Shown here in pieces: positions 26,270 through 34,875 of a stretch of 64,000 nt of DNA (positions within the stretch are counted from its first letter, which is position 1; each line of letters begins with the position of its first letter). A program made the position numbers and the translations under genes. This DNA comes from an uncultured Leptotrichia sp. (GTDB lineage: Bacteria > Fusobacteriota > Fusobacteriia > Fusobacteriales > Leptotrichiaceae), in the NCBI GenBank assembly GCA_937925095.1, contig CALEXX010000010.1, positions 10,646 to 74,645 of the forward strand, in the 5' to 3' direction. The notes beneath the pieces were generated by a model. It saw nothing but the letters and a program-made list of their open reading frames with translations, did not search any database and was not told the origin of the DNA.

Positions 26270-29200
26270 CTACTTTATTACCAAGAATGATATCAATTCA
26301 AAGTCATCCATACTTTGTACTGATTTATTTAATGTAGTCTTATCAAGGCTAAATAAACTTTCAATTCCCTTTTCTTCTTCTTTTCCTACTATATTTTCAA
26401 CTGTTTTTTCTAAAAATTTTGTAAATTTACTCATATTCCTAGCATTATTAGTTTCTTCGTTAAATTCCTTTATTAACTCTGGGTACAGTTTATTTTCTCC
26501 ACTACATATTTTTTTATATATATCCAATATTTTTTTACTTTGAATGAAATTAAATAAAATTTCTCCATCATCTTTTATATAAACAAAAAAATATGGATTT
26601 AAAGTATTATATTCACTCGGATTTATATTCTTATTTATTTGTTTAAGACAGAATATTACACCTTTTACAGCTTCATCAATATTACTTTTAGCCACTGCAT
26701 ACATTCCAGAAGGTGCTTTTTCTAAAAATTCTTTATTATTTTTCATATAATTTACTAAATCCATTTTAAAATCATTGAATGATAAATCTGTTATAGAAAT
26801 ACTTCCGTTAATATCTTCTATATCAGGGACTTGTTCCTGAAGCTGTATAAGCTGTTTTTTTCTATATTCCAAATCATTCATTGTTGTTGTTTCTTCTATT
26901 ATATTTTCTTCACCGGTGGCAGACATATCCAGCATGACCATTCTTCCACTTACTCTTGATTCCAGATGTATATACTCATCCAATTCCATATTAGGCCAAA
27001 AATTCACAAGCTGAATAACTTCATTCTGAGAACCTATTCTATCTATTCTTCCAAATCTCTGAATTATTCTAACTGGATTCCAGTGAATATCATAATTTAT
27101 CAAATAATCACAGTCCTGTAAATTTTGTCCTTCTGATATACAGTCAGTTGCTATTAAAATATCTATCTCTGGTCTATCCTTTTCCCTTCTCTCTTTTGAT
27201 TTAGGAGAAAAATTTATAAGAATATCGTTAAAATCTGTCTTTATATTTTTTAAATTAGTTTTTGGATTATCACTTCCTGTAACTATTGCCGAATACAAAC
27301 CTAGCTCATCTAGAATATATTTTGAAATATTCTCATATAAATATTTAGCTGTATCAGCAAAAGCAGTAAAGATAATAATTTTCTTATTCCCCTTATTTAT
27401 CGGATTTTCTACTTTTTTCTTTATTATCTCTTGTAGTTCTATTAACTTCTTATCTCTATTGACAGTTATTTTACTTGCCTCGTTTAAAACTTTCTCAAGT
27501 ATTAATTTATCTGCTTCTAATTCAGACTTCCACCTTATTTTATCTATATCTTTTAAAAGAACCTTAACTTTTTTACTTCCAATTAAAATATTATCCAACC
27601 TGTTATCTTCAATATCCAGTTCTTCAATATTAAAATCTTCTTCAATATCTTCAAAATTATTCAATTTTTCTAAAGCCGTATCTATATTTTTTAAAATTTT
27701 TGAAATTGTTATTCCAAAAGAATAAATCGAACTTTCCATTCTTTTTAAAATGTTAATTCTCATTAGATGAATTAAACTTTCTTCTCTATCGACTTGCTTA
27801 AATGTTGAATTCCCTGTTTCAGTATCATATTTTTTACTATATTCATTAATCTTACTCGGCAAAACATATTTTATAGGAGAATAAATTGCTAGATTTAAAC
27901 TTCTTATTAATTTATTTAATTCTGAAAGTTTTATAAAGTCATCTTGTATATCAACATCAACTTTCACATTTATAGGCTTTAGTCTTTTAGGAAACTTCCC
28001 AATGTCATTCATATTATAGTATTTTTGTATATGTTTTCTTGATCTTGCAATGGTTAACATGTCTAAAAGTTTGAAATAATCAACTTCTAGCATCTCTAAT
28101 AAAGTTTCAACATTCTTGTCATCTTCATGTAATTCATTCCACCTATTAAAAGACATTTGTGCTTTTCTTAAAGTTTGTTCTATACTTCTTATTCCATGCT
28201 CAGATAAAGCACTATCTTTTCCTTCTGTTGCAAAGGCAATCTGATTTTTCAAATCATTCATTCTATTATTTACAGGTGTTGCTGAAAGCATTAATACTTT
28301 TGTTTTTGTACCTTTTTTTATTATTTGATTTAATAATCTAGAATATCTAGTTTCCTTATTTTCTTTTGTATTATTATTTCTAAAGTTATGTGATTCGTCT
28401 ATTACTATTAAATCATAGTTTTCCCAGTAAATTTCTTTTAAATTAATTTCTCCACTGTATCCACTGTATCTTGAAAGATCTGTATGATTTAATACATCAT
28501 AATTTAATCTATCCTTTTCCAAGATATTATCTTTTCTATTCCCCTTATAAGTTAACCAGTTTTCCCTCAATTTTTTAGGACACAATACCAATACTCTATA
28601 ATTTCTTAATTCGTAATATTTTATAACAGCCAGTGCTTCAAACGTTTTTCCAAGACCAACAGAATCAGCCAGTATGCACCCATTATATTTTTCCAGTTTG
28701 TCAACAGCTCCTAATACTCCGTCTTTTTGGAAATTGTACAATTTACTCCATACTACACTATCTTTAAATCCTGTTTTACTTCTTATTATTTCTTCTTCTG
28801 TCAATTCATTTAAGTATTCTTTAAAAATATTATACAACGTAACAAAATAAATAAATTCAGCTGTATTTTCCTTATATACTATTTTTAAACTATCAAGCAA
28901 TTCCTCTTTTACATCTTTTACTTTTTCATTATTACTCCAAAGCATATTAAACTGCTCTAACATCATTTTAGTATATTTTTCTTCTTTTACATAATTATTC
29001 ATTTCTATTTTGTTAGAAGAAACTATTCCTAACCCACTTGAAGTAAAATCTGAACTTCCTGTAATACAAGAATTTTCTTCTTCTTTCTGTTCCATTATAT
29101 ACATTTTTTGAGGTAAGGCATATTCCTCATCATAAGCCTTTACCTCTACTTTTTTCTTTATCCATTCTGCACATTCTTTCGCTATTTCAGATTGCTTAAG

Positions 29201-29485
29201 TTCATTTTTTAATTTCATTTCATATCTGTCACCAGCAAGCCCTCTTTCATAACTTCCACTTAATTTAAACTCTCTATTTATATCTTTTTTATTTTTTACA
29301 AAAGTTGGTTCTGAAAATAATAGTCTTAAGTTATCTATCTTATTTAATTCCTTTTTTAATTCTTCATATGCATATATAGTAAAGTATGCTGAAATAATTG
29401 ATAACTTTGTCCCTGGTTTCAAATCATCTCTTAGTTTGTCTATTACTTTTCCTTGTGTTTTATTGTCCAAAGCTTGTATTTCCAT
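26270..29485 (-). CDS. Phospholipase D-like/SNF2 helicase of the restriction operon
   Basis: A 1071-residue protein that opens with a PLD-like nuclease or DNA-binding module (about residues 1-180; TGSSDFTSSGLG at 142-153) and continues as an SNF2-type SF2 helicase. Walker A is GLGKT (277-281), motif II DESH (363-366), an LSATP motif follows, and motif VI is RFGRIDRIGS near residue 840. The PLD module lacks an obvious pair of complete HKD motifs, so nuclease activity is uncertain. It is the first gene of the defence operon, 71 bases after rlmB. GGAG precedes the ATG. Confidence 0.85.
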   Translation of the reverse strand: MEIQALDNKTQGKVIDKLRDDLKPGTKLSIISAYFTIYAYEELKKELNKIDNLRLLFSEPTFVKNKKDINREFKLSGSYERGLAGDRYEMKLKNELKQSEIAKECAEWIKKKVEVKAYDEEYALPQKMYIMEQKEEENSCITGSSDFTSSGLGIVSSNKIEMNNYVKEEKYTKMMLEQFNMLWSNNEKVKDVKEELLDSLKIVYKENTAEFIYFVTLYNIFKEYLNELTEEEIIRSKTGFKDSVVWSKLYNFQKDGVLGAVDKLEKYNGCILADSVGLGKTFEALAVIKYYELRNYRVLVLCPKKLRENWLTYKGNRKDNILEKDRLNYDVLNHTDLSRYSGYSGEINLKEIYWENYDLIVIDESHNFRNNNTKENKETRYSRLLNQIIKKGTKTKVLMLSATPVNNRMNDLKNQIAFATEGKDSALSEHGIRSIEQTLRKAQMSFNRWNELHEDDKNVETLLEMLEVDYFKLLDMLTIARSRKHIQKYYNMNDIGKFPKRLKPINVKVDVDIQDDFIKLSELNKLIRSLNLAIYSPIKYVLPSKINEYSKKYDTETGNSTFKQVDREESLIHLMRINILKRMESSIYSFGITISKILKNIDTALEKLNNFEDIEEDFNIEELDIEDNRLDNILIGSKKVKVLLKDIDKIRWKSELEADKLILEKVLNEASKITVNRDKKLIELQEIIKKKVENPINKGNKKIIIFTAFADTAKYLYENISKYILDELGLYSAIVTGSDNPKTNLKNIKTDFNDILINFSPKSKERREKDRPEIDILIATDCISEGQNLQDCDYLINYDIHWNPVRIIQRFGRIDRIGSQNEVIQLVNFWPNMELDEYIHLESRVSGRMVMLDMSATGEENIIEETTTMNDLEYRKKQLIQLQEQVPDIEDINGSISITDLSFNDFKMDLVNYMKNNKEFLEKAPSGMYAVAKSNIDEAVKGVIFCLKQINKNINPSEYNTLNPYFFVYIKDDGEILFNFIQSKKILDIYKKICSGENKLYPELIKEFNEETNNARNMSKFTKFLEKTVENIVGKEEEKGIESLFSLDKTTLNKSVQSMDDFELISFLVIK

Positions 29486-29556
29486 TTTTTCTCCAATTCA
29501 CTACTTAATTTTTTATATACTTTAAAATTAATTCTAGAAAGTTCTTTATAAAAGTC

Positions 29557-30255
29557 CTACTTCGCCATTTCAGCCAATATTATTCCACCAGCAACTGATA
29601 CATTCAGAGAATTTATATGTCCTTTAAGGTGTATCTTAACTACTTTGTCACAATGCTCCTTAACTTTCTTTCTCATTCCGTTTCCTTCACTTCCAAGAAC
29701 AAGGCAGACTTTATCAGGATAATCTTCCTCATAATAGAAGTTTCCCCCGTCAGCTTCCGCTCCGTAGACTTTGTATCCGTATTTCTTGAATTTATCAATT
29801 GTATCTGAAATATTTGTAACCTTTACAATATTAACATGTTCTATTGCTCCAGTAGATGATTTTACAACTGTTTCAGTAACCTTTACATTGTTTCTGTCCT
29901 GAATTACAATTCCGTCAGCTCCAAAACATTCAGCACTTCTTATTATTGCTCCAAAATTTCTTGGATCCTGTATCTGATCTAAAATTACTACTATCGACTT
30001 GTCCTTTGACAATATTTTACCAAGAAAATCAGCTAAATCCACATAATAATCAAATTCTGAAACCAAGGCAACTACTCCTTGGGAATTTTCAGTTCTTCTG
30101 TCTGTATAAAATATTTTTATATTTCTTTTACTTGCTAAATTTAAAATTTCTTTTATCGTATCTTTTTTTGTACCTTTATACACTTCAATTTTTTCTACTG
30201 TCTTATCTGATCTTAATATCTCCAGAACTGGATTTATCCCTATAATTTTTTCCAT
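29557..30255 (-). CDS. rlmB: 23S rRNA 2'-O-ribose methyltransferase, TrmH/RlmB family
   Basis: A 232-residue SPOUT enzyme expected to methylate the 2'-O of a guanosine in 23S rRNA (G2251 in E. coli). An N-terminal substrate-binding domain (about 1-75) precedes the knotted SAM domain with LDQIQDPRNFGAIIRSAECFG read in parts, VLGSEGNGM and the C-terminal SLNVSVAGGI motif. A TTG at 30267 is in frame, but ATG 30255 with GGAAAG ahead matches the family start MEKIIGINPV. An inverted repeat with a TATAAT lies just upstream. Confidence 0.92.
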   Translation of the reverse strand: MEKIIGINPVLEILRSDKTVEKIEVYKGTKKDTIKEILNLASKRNIKIFYTDRRTENSQGVVALVSEFDYYVDLADFLGKILSKDKSIVVILDQIQDPRNFGAIIRSAECFGADGIVIQDRNNVKVTETVVKSSTGAIEHVNIVKVTNISDTIDKFKKYGYKVYGAEADGGNFYYEEDYPDKVCLVLGSEGNGMRKKVKEHCDKVVKIHLKGHINSLNVSVAGGIILAEMAK

Positions 30256-30267
30256 TTTTCTTTCCAA

Positions 30268-30296
30268 ATTATATCGTATAAATAATTTACGATATA
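30268..30296 (-). promoter_or_regulatory. Nine-base inverted repeat with TATAAT before rlmB
   Basis: TATATCGTA (30270-30278) and TACGATATA (30288-30296) form a perfect 9-base inverted repeat with a 9-base spacer. On the minus strand a TATAAT (30268-30273) overlaps its proximal arm. It may be an operator at a promoter placed very close to the rlmB start, or an RNA hairpin. No convincing -35 box is seen. Confidence 0.4.
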
Positions 30297-30317
30297 TTTG
30301 CTCCTTTCTTTGGTTTT

Positions 30318-30953
30318 TTATCCTTTAACTTTCCATCCGTCGCTTGTTTTTACTACTTTTAACTTACCATTTAAGAAATTATAGTTAACTTTTTTATTTC
30401 TTATGTTATTTTTTATTACTTCTTTTGCGACAGAATCTAATCTGTCCATCACTTTTTTCTGTTCAGCTTTTGAAGAATTTTTTACCTTTGAAATGTCAGG
30501 CATTTCTCCATATTTTTTTATATATTCTCCACCAACTATTTTCTCTATATTTTTTTCAAAAAGACCACCTTCTTCATCTAACACTTCCGCTGTTTTTATT
30601 TTAATTTCCACATCCGCTTCCTTATTTGATAAAAAAGTTACTTTTGTAACTGTCGTTTCCCTATTTTCAATTATTATTCCCATTATATCCCTTATCATTT
30701 CCAGAACACGACTTTGAAGGTAGTTTTCTCCTTCTCCTATTTTTCTTTTCATATCCTCTTTTACTTCTCTTATTGTTGATTGCTTAACTTCATCCATATC
30801 TAAAAATTTTAAAAGTTCCACTATTTCAGCTGCATTTTTATCCATTTCCTGCTGTGACATTTTTACATTTTTCGCTTTTGTTGTACTGTATTGTGCTGTA
30901 AAACCCAGAGAAAAAACCAATAAAAATAAAATTGCAATTCTTTTTTTAAGCAT
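30318..30953 (-). CDS. Exported protein of unknown function
   Basis: A 211-residue protein with a clear signal peptide: MLKKR, then a hydrophobic core AILFLLVFSLGFTAQ, with cleavage probably near residues 20-27. The mature part is charged and helical, then has strands (VTKVTFLSNKEADVEIKIK) of a type seen in DUF4878/lumazine-like export proteins, but I cannot assign a family. No lipobox cysteine is present, so it is probably periplasmic rather than a lipoprotein. It lies just upstream of rlmB in the same direction and divergent from the exported protein at 31095. Confidence 0.75.
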   Translation of the reverse strand: MLKKRIAILFLLVFSLGFTAQYSTTKAKNVKMSQQEMDKNAAEIVELLKFLDMDEVKQSTIREVKEDMKRKIGEGENYLQSRVLEMIRDIMGIIIENRETTVTKVTFLSNKEADVEIKIKTAEVLDEEGGLFEKNIEKIVGGEYIKKYGEMPDISKVKNSSKAEQKKVMDRLDSVAKEVIKNNIRNKKVNYNFLNGKLKVVKTSDGWKVKG

Positions 30954-31094
30954 TCCTGCCTCCTTTAATATTTTTATTTTATTATAATCTATTTACTACT
31001 TTTTTTCTACTTTATTTCTAAAAAATTAATTTTTTTCAGTTTATTTTCATTTTTCCATGTTATTATACAAATAACAAAAAATCAGGAGGTTATT

Positions 31095-31619
31095 ATGAAA
31101 AAATATATTTACTTATTATTATTTGCTTTATGCTTTTCAATGTTCGGTGCGAATGCAAAGGAAGGACTTAACAACGAAATTACATCAAAAGTAAGTTTCT
31201 TCATGACTAAAAAACAGCTGGAAGATTCAATTAAAAGAACACCAGTAGACAGTGTAGATAACAAAGACACTCAAATATACGTTTATACAGATGTGAATGA
31301 CATGCTAAACAAAGAGAATAAATTTTCAAGTTTCATGTTTGCTGATGATATGCTAATTTCTTCTGTATTTATGACTCCTTCTACAGAAGCAGAACATAAA
31401 AGTATTTTAAATTCTTATATGAATTTTTTCAAAACTACACCGGAAAGTAAACTGAAAAAAGTGGAAAACAAAAAGGTAAATGCAGTTCTTTACTACAACA
31501 ATGCAATGCTTCTTCTTGTATACTATGATAAAAGTACTAATTCAACTGTTGCTGTAACTCAATTGGCAAATGATGAACTTATAAATATGAGAATTGACGA
31601 AATCAAGAATGCAGAGTAA
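31095..31619 (+). CDS. Exported protein of unknown function
   Basis: A 174-residue protein with a signal peptide (MKKY, hydrophobic IYLLLFALCFSMFG, likely cut after ANA at about residue 22). The mature chain is predicted alpha/beta without recognisable motifs or cysteines. The ribosome site AGGAGG is five bases from the ATG. It is a single-gene unit between a divergent exported protein and a decayed repeat. I see no family assignment. Confidence 0.75.
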   Translation: MKKYIYLLLFALCFSMFGANAKEGLNNEITSKVSFFMTKKQLEDSIKRTPVDSVDNKDTQIYVYTDVNDMLNKENKFSSFMFADDMLISSVFMTPSTEAEHKSILNSYMNFFKTTPESKLKKVENKKVNAVLYYNNAMLLLVYYDKSTNSTVAVTQLANDELINMRIDEIKNAE

Positions 31620-31740
31620 CAAAGTCTTTTTACTATTCTAAATTTTTATGAAAGGACATATTCCTGAAAATCCAGTAATTTCAGAACAAAGTCAATAAAT
31701 GGGAAATAATAGGTATGAAACTATTAAATGAATAATATAA

Positions 31741-31931
31741 AAATAGGACTACCCTAAAAAATTAAAAATGCTGTAAAAAAGCTGTATCAAAAAGAAAACT
31801 TAAAAAATCATCTGAAAACTATATTTTTGAATTATTTAAAATTTTACAATGTAAAACAGGAAATGAAAAAATATAGTTTTTTTTATATATCATATTTACA
31901 TTTTTCTATATTAAGACAGTCCCTTTTACTT
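31741..31931. repeat. Decayed copy of the foldback MITE
   Basis: A stretch at about 31817-31868 (AAACTATATTTTTGAATTAT and onward) aligns closely with the right arm of the intact element at 13581-13805 read on the minus strand. The right end, AAGACAGTCCCTTTTA (31912-31927), resembles GAGACAGCTCCCTTTC of the intact copy. The left end is degraded. Apart from this remnant the 339-base gap between the exported protein and the carbonic anhydrase gene holds nothing I can identify. Confidence 0.65.
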
Positions 31932-31958
31932 TTTTAATTTTTAGATAGTCCTTTTATA

Positions 31959-32477
31959 TTATATTTTCTTTAGTTCCTTTATATATAATTTTCCATTTTC
32001 CACATAATGCTGACCATTTTCCTTTATATGCTCTTTTTCTTCTTCAGTCAGTTTTCTTACAACTTTAGCCGGACTTCCTAAAATAAGAACTCCTTCCTCA
32101 TAAGGAATTTTATGTGTTACAAGAGCTCCTGCTCCTACCATGCAGTTAGGTGCTATTTTTGCTCCATTTAAGATTGTACTTCCCATTCCAACAATGACAT
32201 TATCTCCTATTTCACAGCTGTGAAGTATGGCGTTATGACCTACCGTCACATTTTCTCCAACTATACATGGAAGTCCAAAATCCGTGTGTACAGTGGCATT
32301 ATCCTGTACGTTGCTGTTCTTTCCTATTGTTATTTTCTCCACATCTCCTCTTATAACTGCACCAAACCATACATTTACACCATCATGAAGTTCCACGTCA
32401 CCTATTACATCTGCACTTTCTGCAATAAAAACTTCACCTGTAATTTCAGGCTTTTTATCTCCAAGCTGATAAATCAT
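31959..32477 (-). CDS. Gamma-carbonic-anhydrase-like hexapeptide protein
   Basis: A 172-residue left-handed beta-helix protein of the YrdA/PaaY group. Hexapeptide repeats run from VFIAESADVIGDVELHDGV to about residue 150, and histidines of the metal site appear in TVHTDFG and GHNAILHSC. Members bind zinc or iron; some are carbonic anhydrases, others have no proven activity. ATG 32477 is chosen because AGGAGG lies eight bases upstream; a TTG at 32495 is also open. It is the last gene after rimM-trmD. Confidence 0.85.
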   Translation of the reverse strand: MIYQLGDKKPEITGEVFIAESADVIGDVELHDGVNVWFGAVIRGDVEKITIGKNSNVQDNATVHTDFGLPCIVGENVTVGHNAILHSCEIGDNVIVGMGSTILNGAKIAPNCMVGAGALVTHKIPYEEGVLILGSPAKVVRKLTEEEKEHIKENGQHYVENGKLYIKELKKI

Positions 32478-32543
32478 TTCTATTCCTCCTGTCAATCTTT
32501 CTGTAATTTTCCCAGAATAGTTTCATTAGTTAATATTACTGTA

Positions 32544-33281
32544 TTATTTATTCTTTTTCTTCATTAATTTAAGATACATTTTCTTAAATTCTTCATCTTC
32601 AGAAAGTTTTTTCTCCATAAGATCCGGCCTATTTTCAGTAGTCTTTTCAATGGATTTCAATAATCTATACTCATCTATTTTTGCATGGTTCCCACTTCTT
32701 AATACCTCTGGAACTTCATACCCTTCTATTTCAGGTGGACGTGTATACTGAGGAAATCCTAAAAGTCCATTATAAAAAGAATCTGTTTCAAAAGACTCTT
32801 TTTTTATAACCCCTTCTTTTATCCTTGTTACCGAATCCATAAGTACAAGGGAAGGCAAATCTCCACTACTCAGGACATAATCTCCTATTGATATTTCTTC
32901 ATCAACAAACTTGTCAATAACCCTCTGATCAAGACCTTCATATCTTCCGGAAATCAGTACTATTTCCTTTTTTTTAGCCAGTTCTGTTACCTTCTGATGA
33001 TCAAGTCTTTTTCCTTGTGGAGAAACAAATACTGTATATGGCTTTTCCCTGTTGCTGTATTTTTCCTTAAAAAAATTCCAGTAGGCTTCAGGTTTTAAAA
33101 CCATTCCTGCTCCTCCTCCAAATGGAATATCATCCATCTGGCTATGCTTATTTCCGCTATAATCTCTTATATTTACAATATTGTAATCTATTATTTCCGC
33201 ATCAACTGCCCTCTGGATAATTGTCTGTGACAAATATAGCTCAAACAGTTCTGGAAATAAAGTTAAAACAGTAAATTTCAT
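32544..33281 (-). CDS. trmD: tRNA (guanine-37 N1)-methyltransferase
   Basis: The 245-residue SPOUT methyltransferase modifies G37 next to the anticodon to prevent frameshifting. Characteristic motifs are FTLFPELF-like MKFTVLTLFPELFE at the start, DIPFGGGAGMVLKPE near residue 53, ISGRYEGLDQRV, and IGDYVLSSGDLPSLVLMD in the knot. RimM and TrmD abut (33282/33281), the usual arrangement, although rpsP and rplS are not in this cluster. Confidence 0.96.
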   Translation of the reverse strand: MKFTVLTLFPELFELYLSQTIIQRAVDAEIIDYNIVNIRDYSGNKHSQMDDIPFGGGAGMVLKPEAYWNFFKEKYSNREKPYTVFVSPQGKRLDHQKVTELAKKKEIVLISGRYEGLDQRVIDKFVDEEISIGDYVLSSGDLPSLVLMDSVTRIKEGVIKKESFETDSFYNGLLGFPQYTRPPEIEGYEVPEVLRSGNHAKIDEYRLLKSIEKTTENRPDLMEKKLSEDEEFKKMYLKLMKKKNK

Positions 33282-33791
33282 TTATTCTCTCATTCCTTCT
33301 ATTAATTCTACTTCTATCCTGTTATTTTTAAAATCAATCTTTTTCACAAACTCATCTACTAAAGGCACCATTATTTCCTTTTTGCTCAAAATATCTTCGA
33401 TTATAAGTATATCATGGGCTGCAGTTTCCATTACATCAGTAATTTCACCTATTTTTTCATTATCGGAAAAAACTTCAACTCCAAGAAGATCCTTTATGTA
33501 AAACTCGTCCTCATTTTTTTCAGGCAGCAAATCTCTTCTTATTTTCATTTGAAATCCGTTCAGTTCCTTAGCCTGATCAATATTACCAATTTCTTCAAAG
33601 TCTACAATCAGTTTCTTGTCATTCAATCTTTTAATATTTTTTATTGTAAGAAGTTTTCTTTTATCCTCTTTTTCAAGTAGAATTCTTTCACCTATAATTA
33701 ACTCAGTTTCTGTAAAAATTGAATTCATTTTTACACTTCCAAGTAAGTGGTGAGTTCCTATAATTGTTCCTATATTTATTAAATTTTCCAT
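33282..33791 (-). CDS. rimM: 16S rRNA processing protein RimM
   Basis: A 169-residue 30S assembly factor that binds S19. The N-terminal RimM barrel starts with INIGTIIGTHHLLGSVKM, and the C-terminal PRC-barrel contains DLLGVEVF and DILIIE with the final VPLVDEFVKKID pattern. Two ATGs compete; AAAGGA sits six bases before ATG 33791, whereas it touches ATG 33797, so I take 33791. It is directly upstream of trmD. Confidence 0.92.
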   Translation of the reverse strand: MENLINIGTIIGTHHLLGSVKMNSIFTETELIIGERILLEKEDKRKLLTIKNIKRLNDKKLIVDFEEIGNIDQAKELNGFQMKIRRDLLPEKNEDEFYIKDLLGVEVFSDNEKIGEITDVMETAAHDILIIEDILSKKEIMVPLVDEFVKKIDFKNNRIEVELIEGMRE

Positions 33792-33804
33792 TCCCATTCC
33801 TTTT

Positions 33805-34248
33805 CTATTTTTTTATTTTTTTGAAATTTCTGCTTCCTTCGGCTATTTCTTTTAATTCAGAAAGAGTCATTTCATCAAAGTTGGCGGCAACAGCAGATAT
33901 AATTCCTTCAACTAGAGGTGCATCTGCAATTTCAACTTTAACTTCCCCTTGAAGATCTTCTACTGCCTTTGTTGCATTAAATATGGAGCTTCCCATATCT
34001 ACAAATACTAAAACTCCTTGACCTTCATCTGCTCTTTTTATGGCATCTTTAATTGTTTCCACAGTTGCTCCATAAACTTCCTGATTTATATTTCCTCCAT
34101 TTTCAATTCTGAAATCCTCCTGCTGAAGTAATTTTGCAAAATTAATAACTTCCTCTGCTAATTTATTGCTATGGCTCACTGCAACAAGCCCTACTAATCC
34201 ATTTCCTTTAATTTCCATTATTTCTAAAATTCTCCCTTCTGTTGTCAT
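33805..34248 (-). CDS. DhaM-like PTS EIIA-Man domain protein, no dhaKL nearby
   Basis: A 147-residue protein of the PTS EIIA-mannose/DhaM fold. GLVAVSHSNKLAEEV (about residues 18-32) holds the phosphorylatable histidine, and DMGSSIFNATKAVEDL is a DhaM-type segment. DhaM normally passes phosphate from HPr to the dihydroxyacetone kinase DhaK-DhaL, but neither is encoded in this window. The N-terminus is about 15 residues longer than usual; an internal ATG at 34218 is an alternative start. It sits between a SPOUT methyltransferase gene and rimM. Confidence 0.75.
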   Translation of the reverse strand: MTTEGRILEIMEIKGNGLVGLVAVSHSNKLAEEVINFAKLLQQEDFRIENGGNINQEVYGATVETIKDAIKRADEGQGVLVFVDMGSSIFNATKAVEDLQGEVKVEIADAPLVEGIISAVAANFDEMTLSELKEIAEGSRNFKKIKK

Positions 34249-34311
34249 AATTTTTCTGATCAGTTTTTAAATAACAGTTCTTTATTTTCTATTTTCCACC
34301 AAATTTTCCTT

Positions 34312-34875
34312 CTAGTTTTCCCCTAAAAGTCTGTCAAGTATTATTGACACTGCACTTCTTACAGATAAGTGGTTATATTTTGTCTTTCCTCTTACCGGCT
34401 CTAAAATTTTATACGACATATCCATTATGTCATTTGTCAGTCCCCATCCAGTACCAAACAGTATAAGATAAGGTGTTTCATCCTCTACCATTTCTTTTCC
34501 AAGAGCATCGTATGACACTGTATTTGAAAATATTTTAGCTGACGTCGTTATTACCTTCGGAGTCTTTCCTTCAATTTCAGCTATTGCAGCTGCTGCTGAT
34601 TCTACTGAATCTGATAAATCTGTATTTTCAAAGGCTTCCTTCCTGTTTTTATTAAATTCTATCCCGTCTCCTTCAGTCCAGTAGTTAATTATTCTGTTTG
34701 TAAGTTCCTGCTGGGCATCCACAGGAGTTATTATAAAGTATTTTTTTATATCATATGTTCTGCATGTTCTTGATATATCATGAATATCAAAGTTTGTGAC
34801 AGATGTAGCCACAACATTACTATTTCTGTTATAAACAGGATAGTGTACAAGTCCAACGTAAATATTATCTCTCAT
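34312..34875 (-). CDS. SPOUT-type RNA methyltransferase, TM1570-like (PF09936 type)
   Basis: A 187-residue protein that resembles the Methyltrn_RNA_4 family of SAM-dependent RNA methyltransferases. YVGLVHYPVYNR opens the chain, TSVTNFDIHDISRTCRTYDI follows, and LILFGTGWGLTNDI plus YNHLSVRSAVSIILDRLLG form the knotted SAM site. The RNA target of this family is not established. The phosphatase gene upstream overlaps its ATG by one base, and the trmD-rimM pair follows, so it belongs to an RNA-modification-rich operon. Confidence 0.75.
   Translation of the reverse strand: MRDNIYVGLVHYPVYNRNSNVVATSVTNFDIHDISRTCRTYDIKKYFIITPVDAQQELTNRIINYWTEGDGIEFNKNRKEAFENTDLSDSVESAAAAIAEIEGKTPKVITTSAKIFSNTVSYDALGKEMVEDETPYLILFGTGWGLTNDIMDMSYKILEPVRGKTKYNHLSVRSAVSIILDRLLGEN

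Noticed and set aside
16657..29485. Defence operon as DISARM or BREX
   Set aside because: A SNF2 helicase, a PLD motif and a methyltransferase are present, but not the DrmA/DrmB or BrxC/PglZ-type proteins; Mod and Res fit type III restriction.
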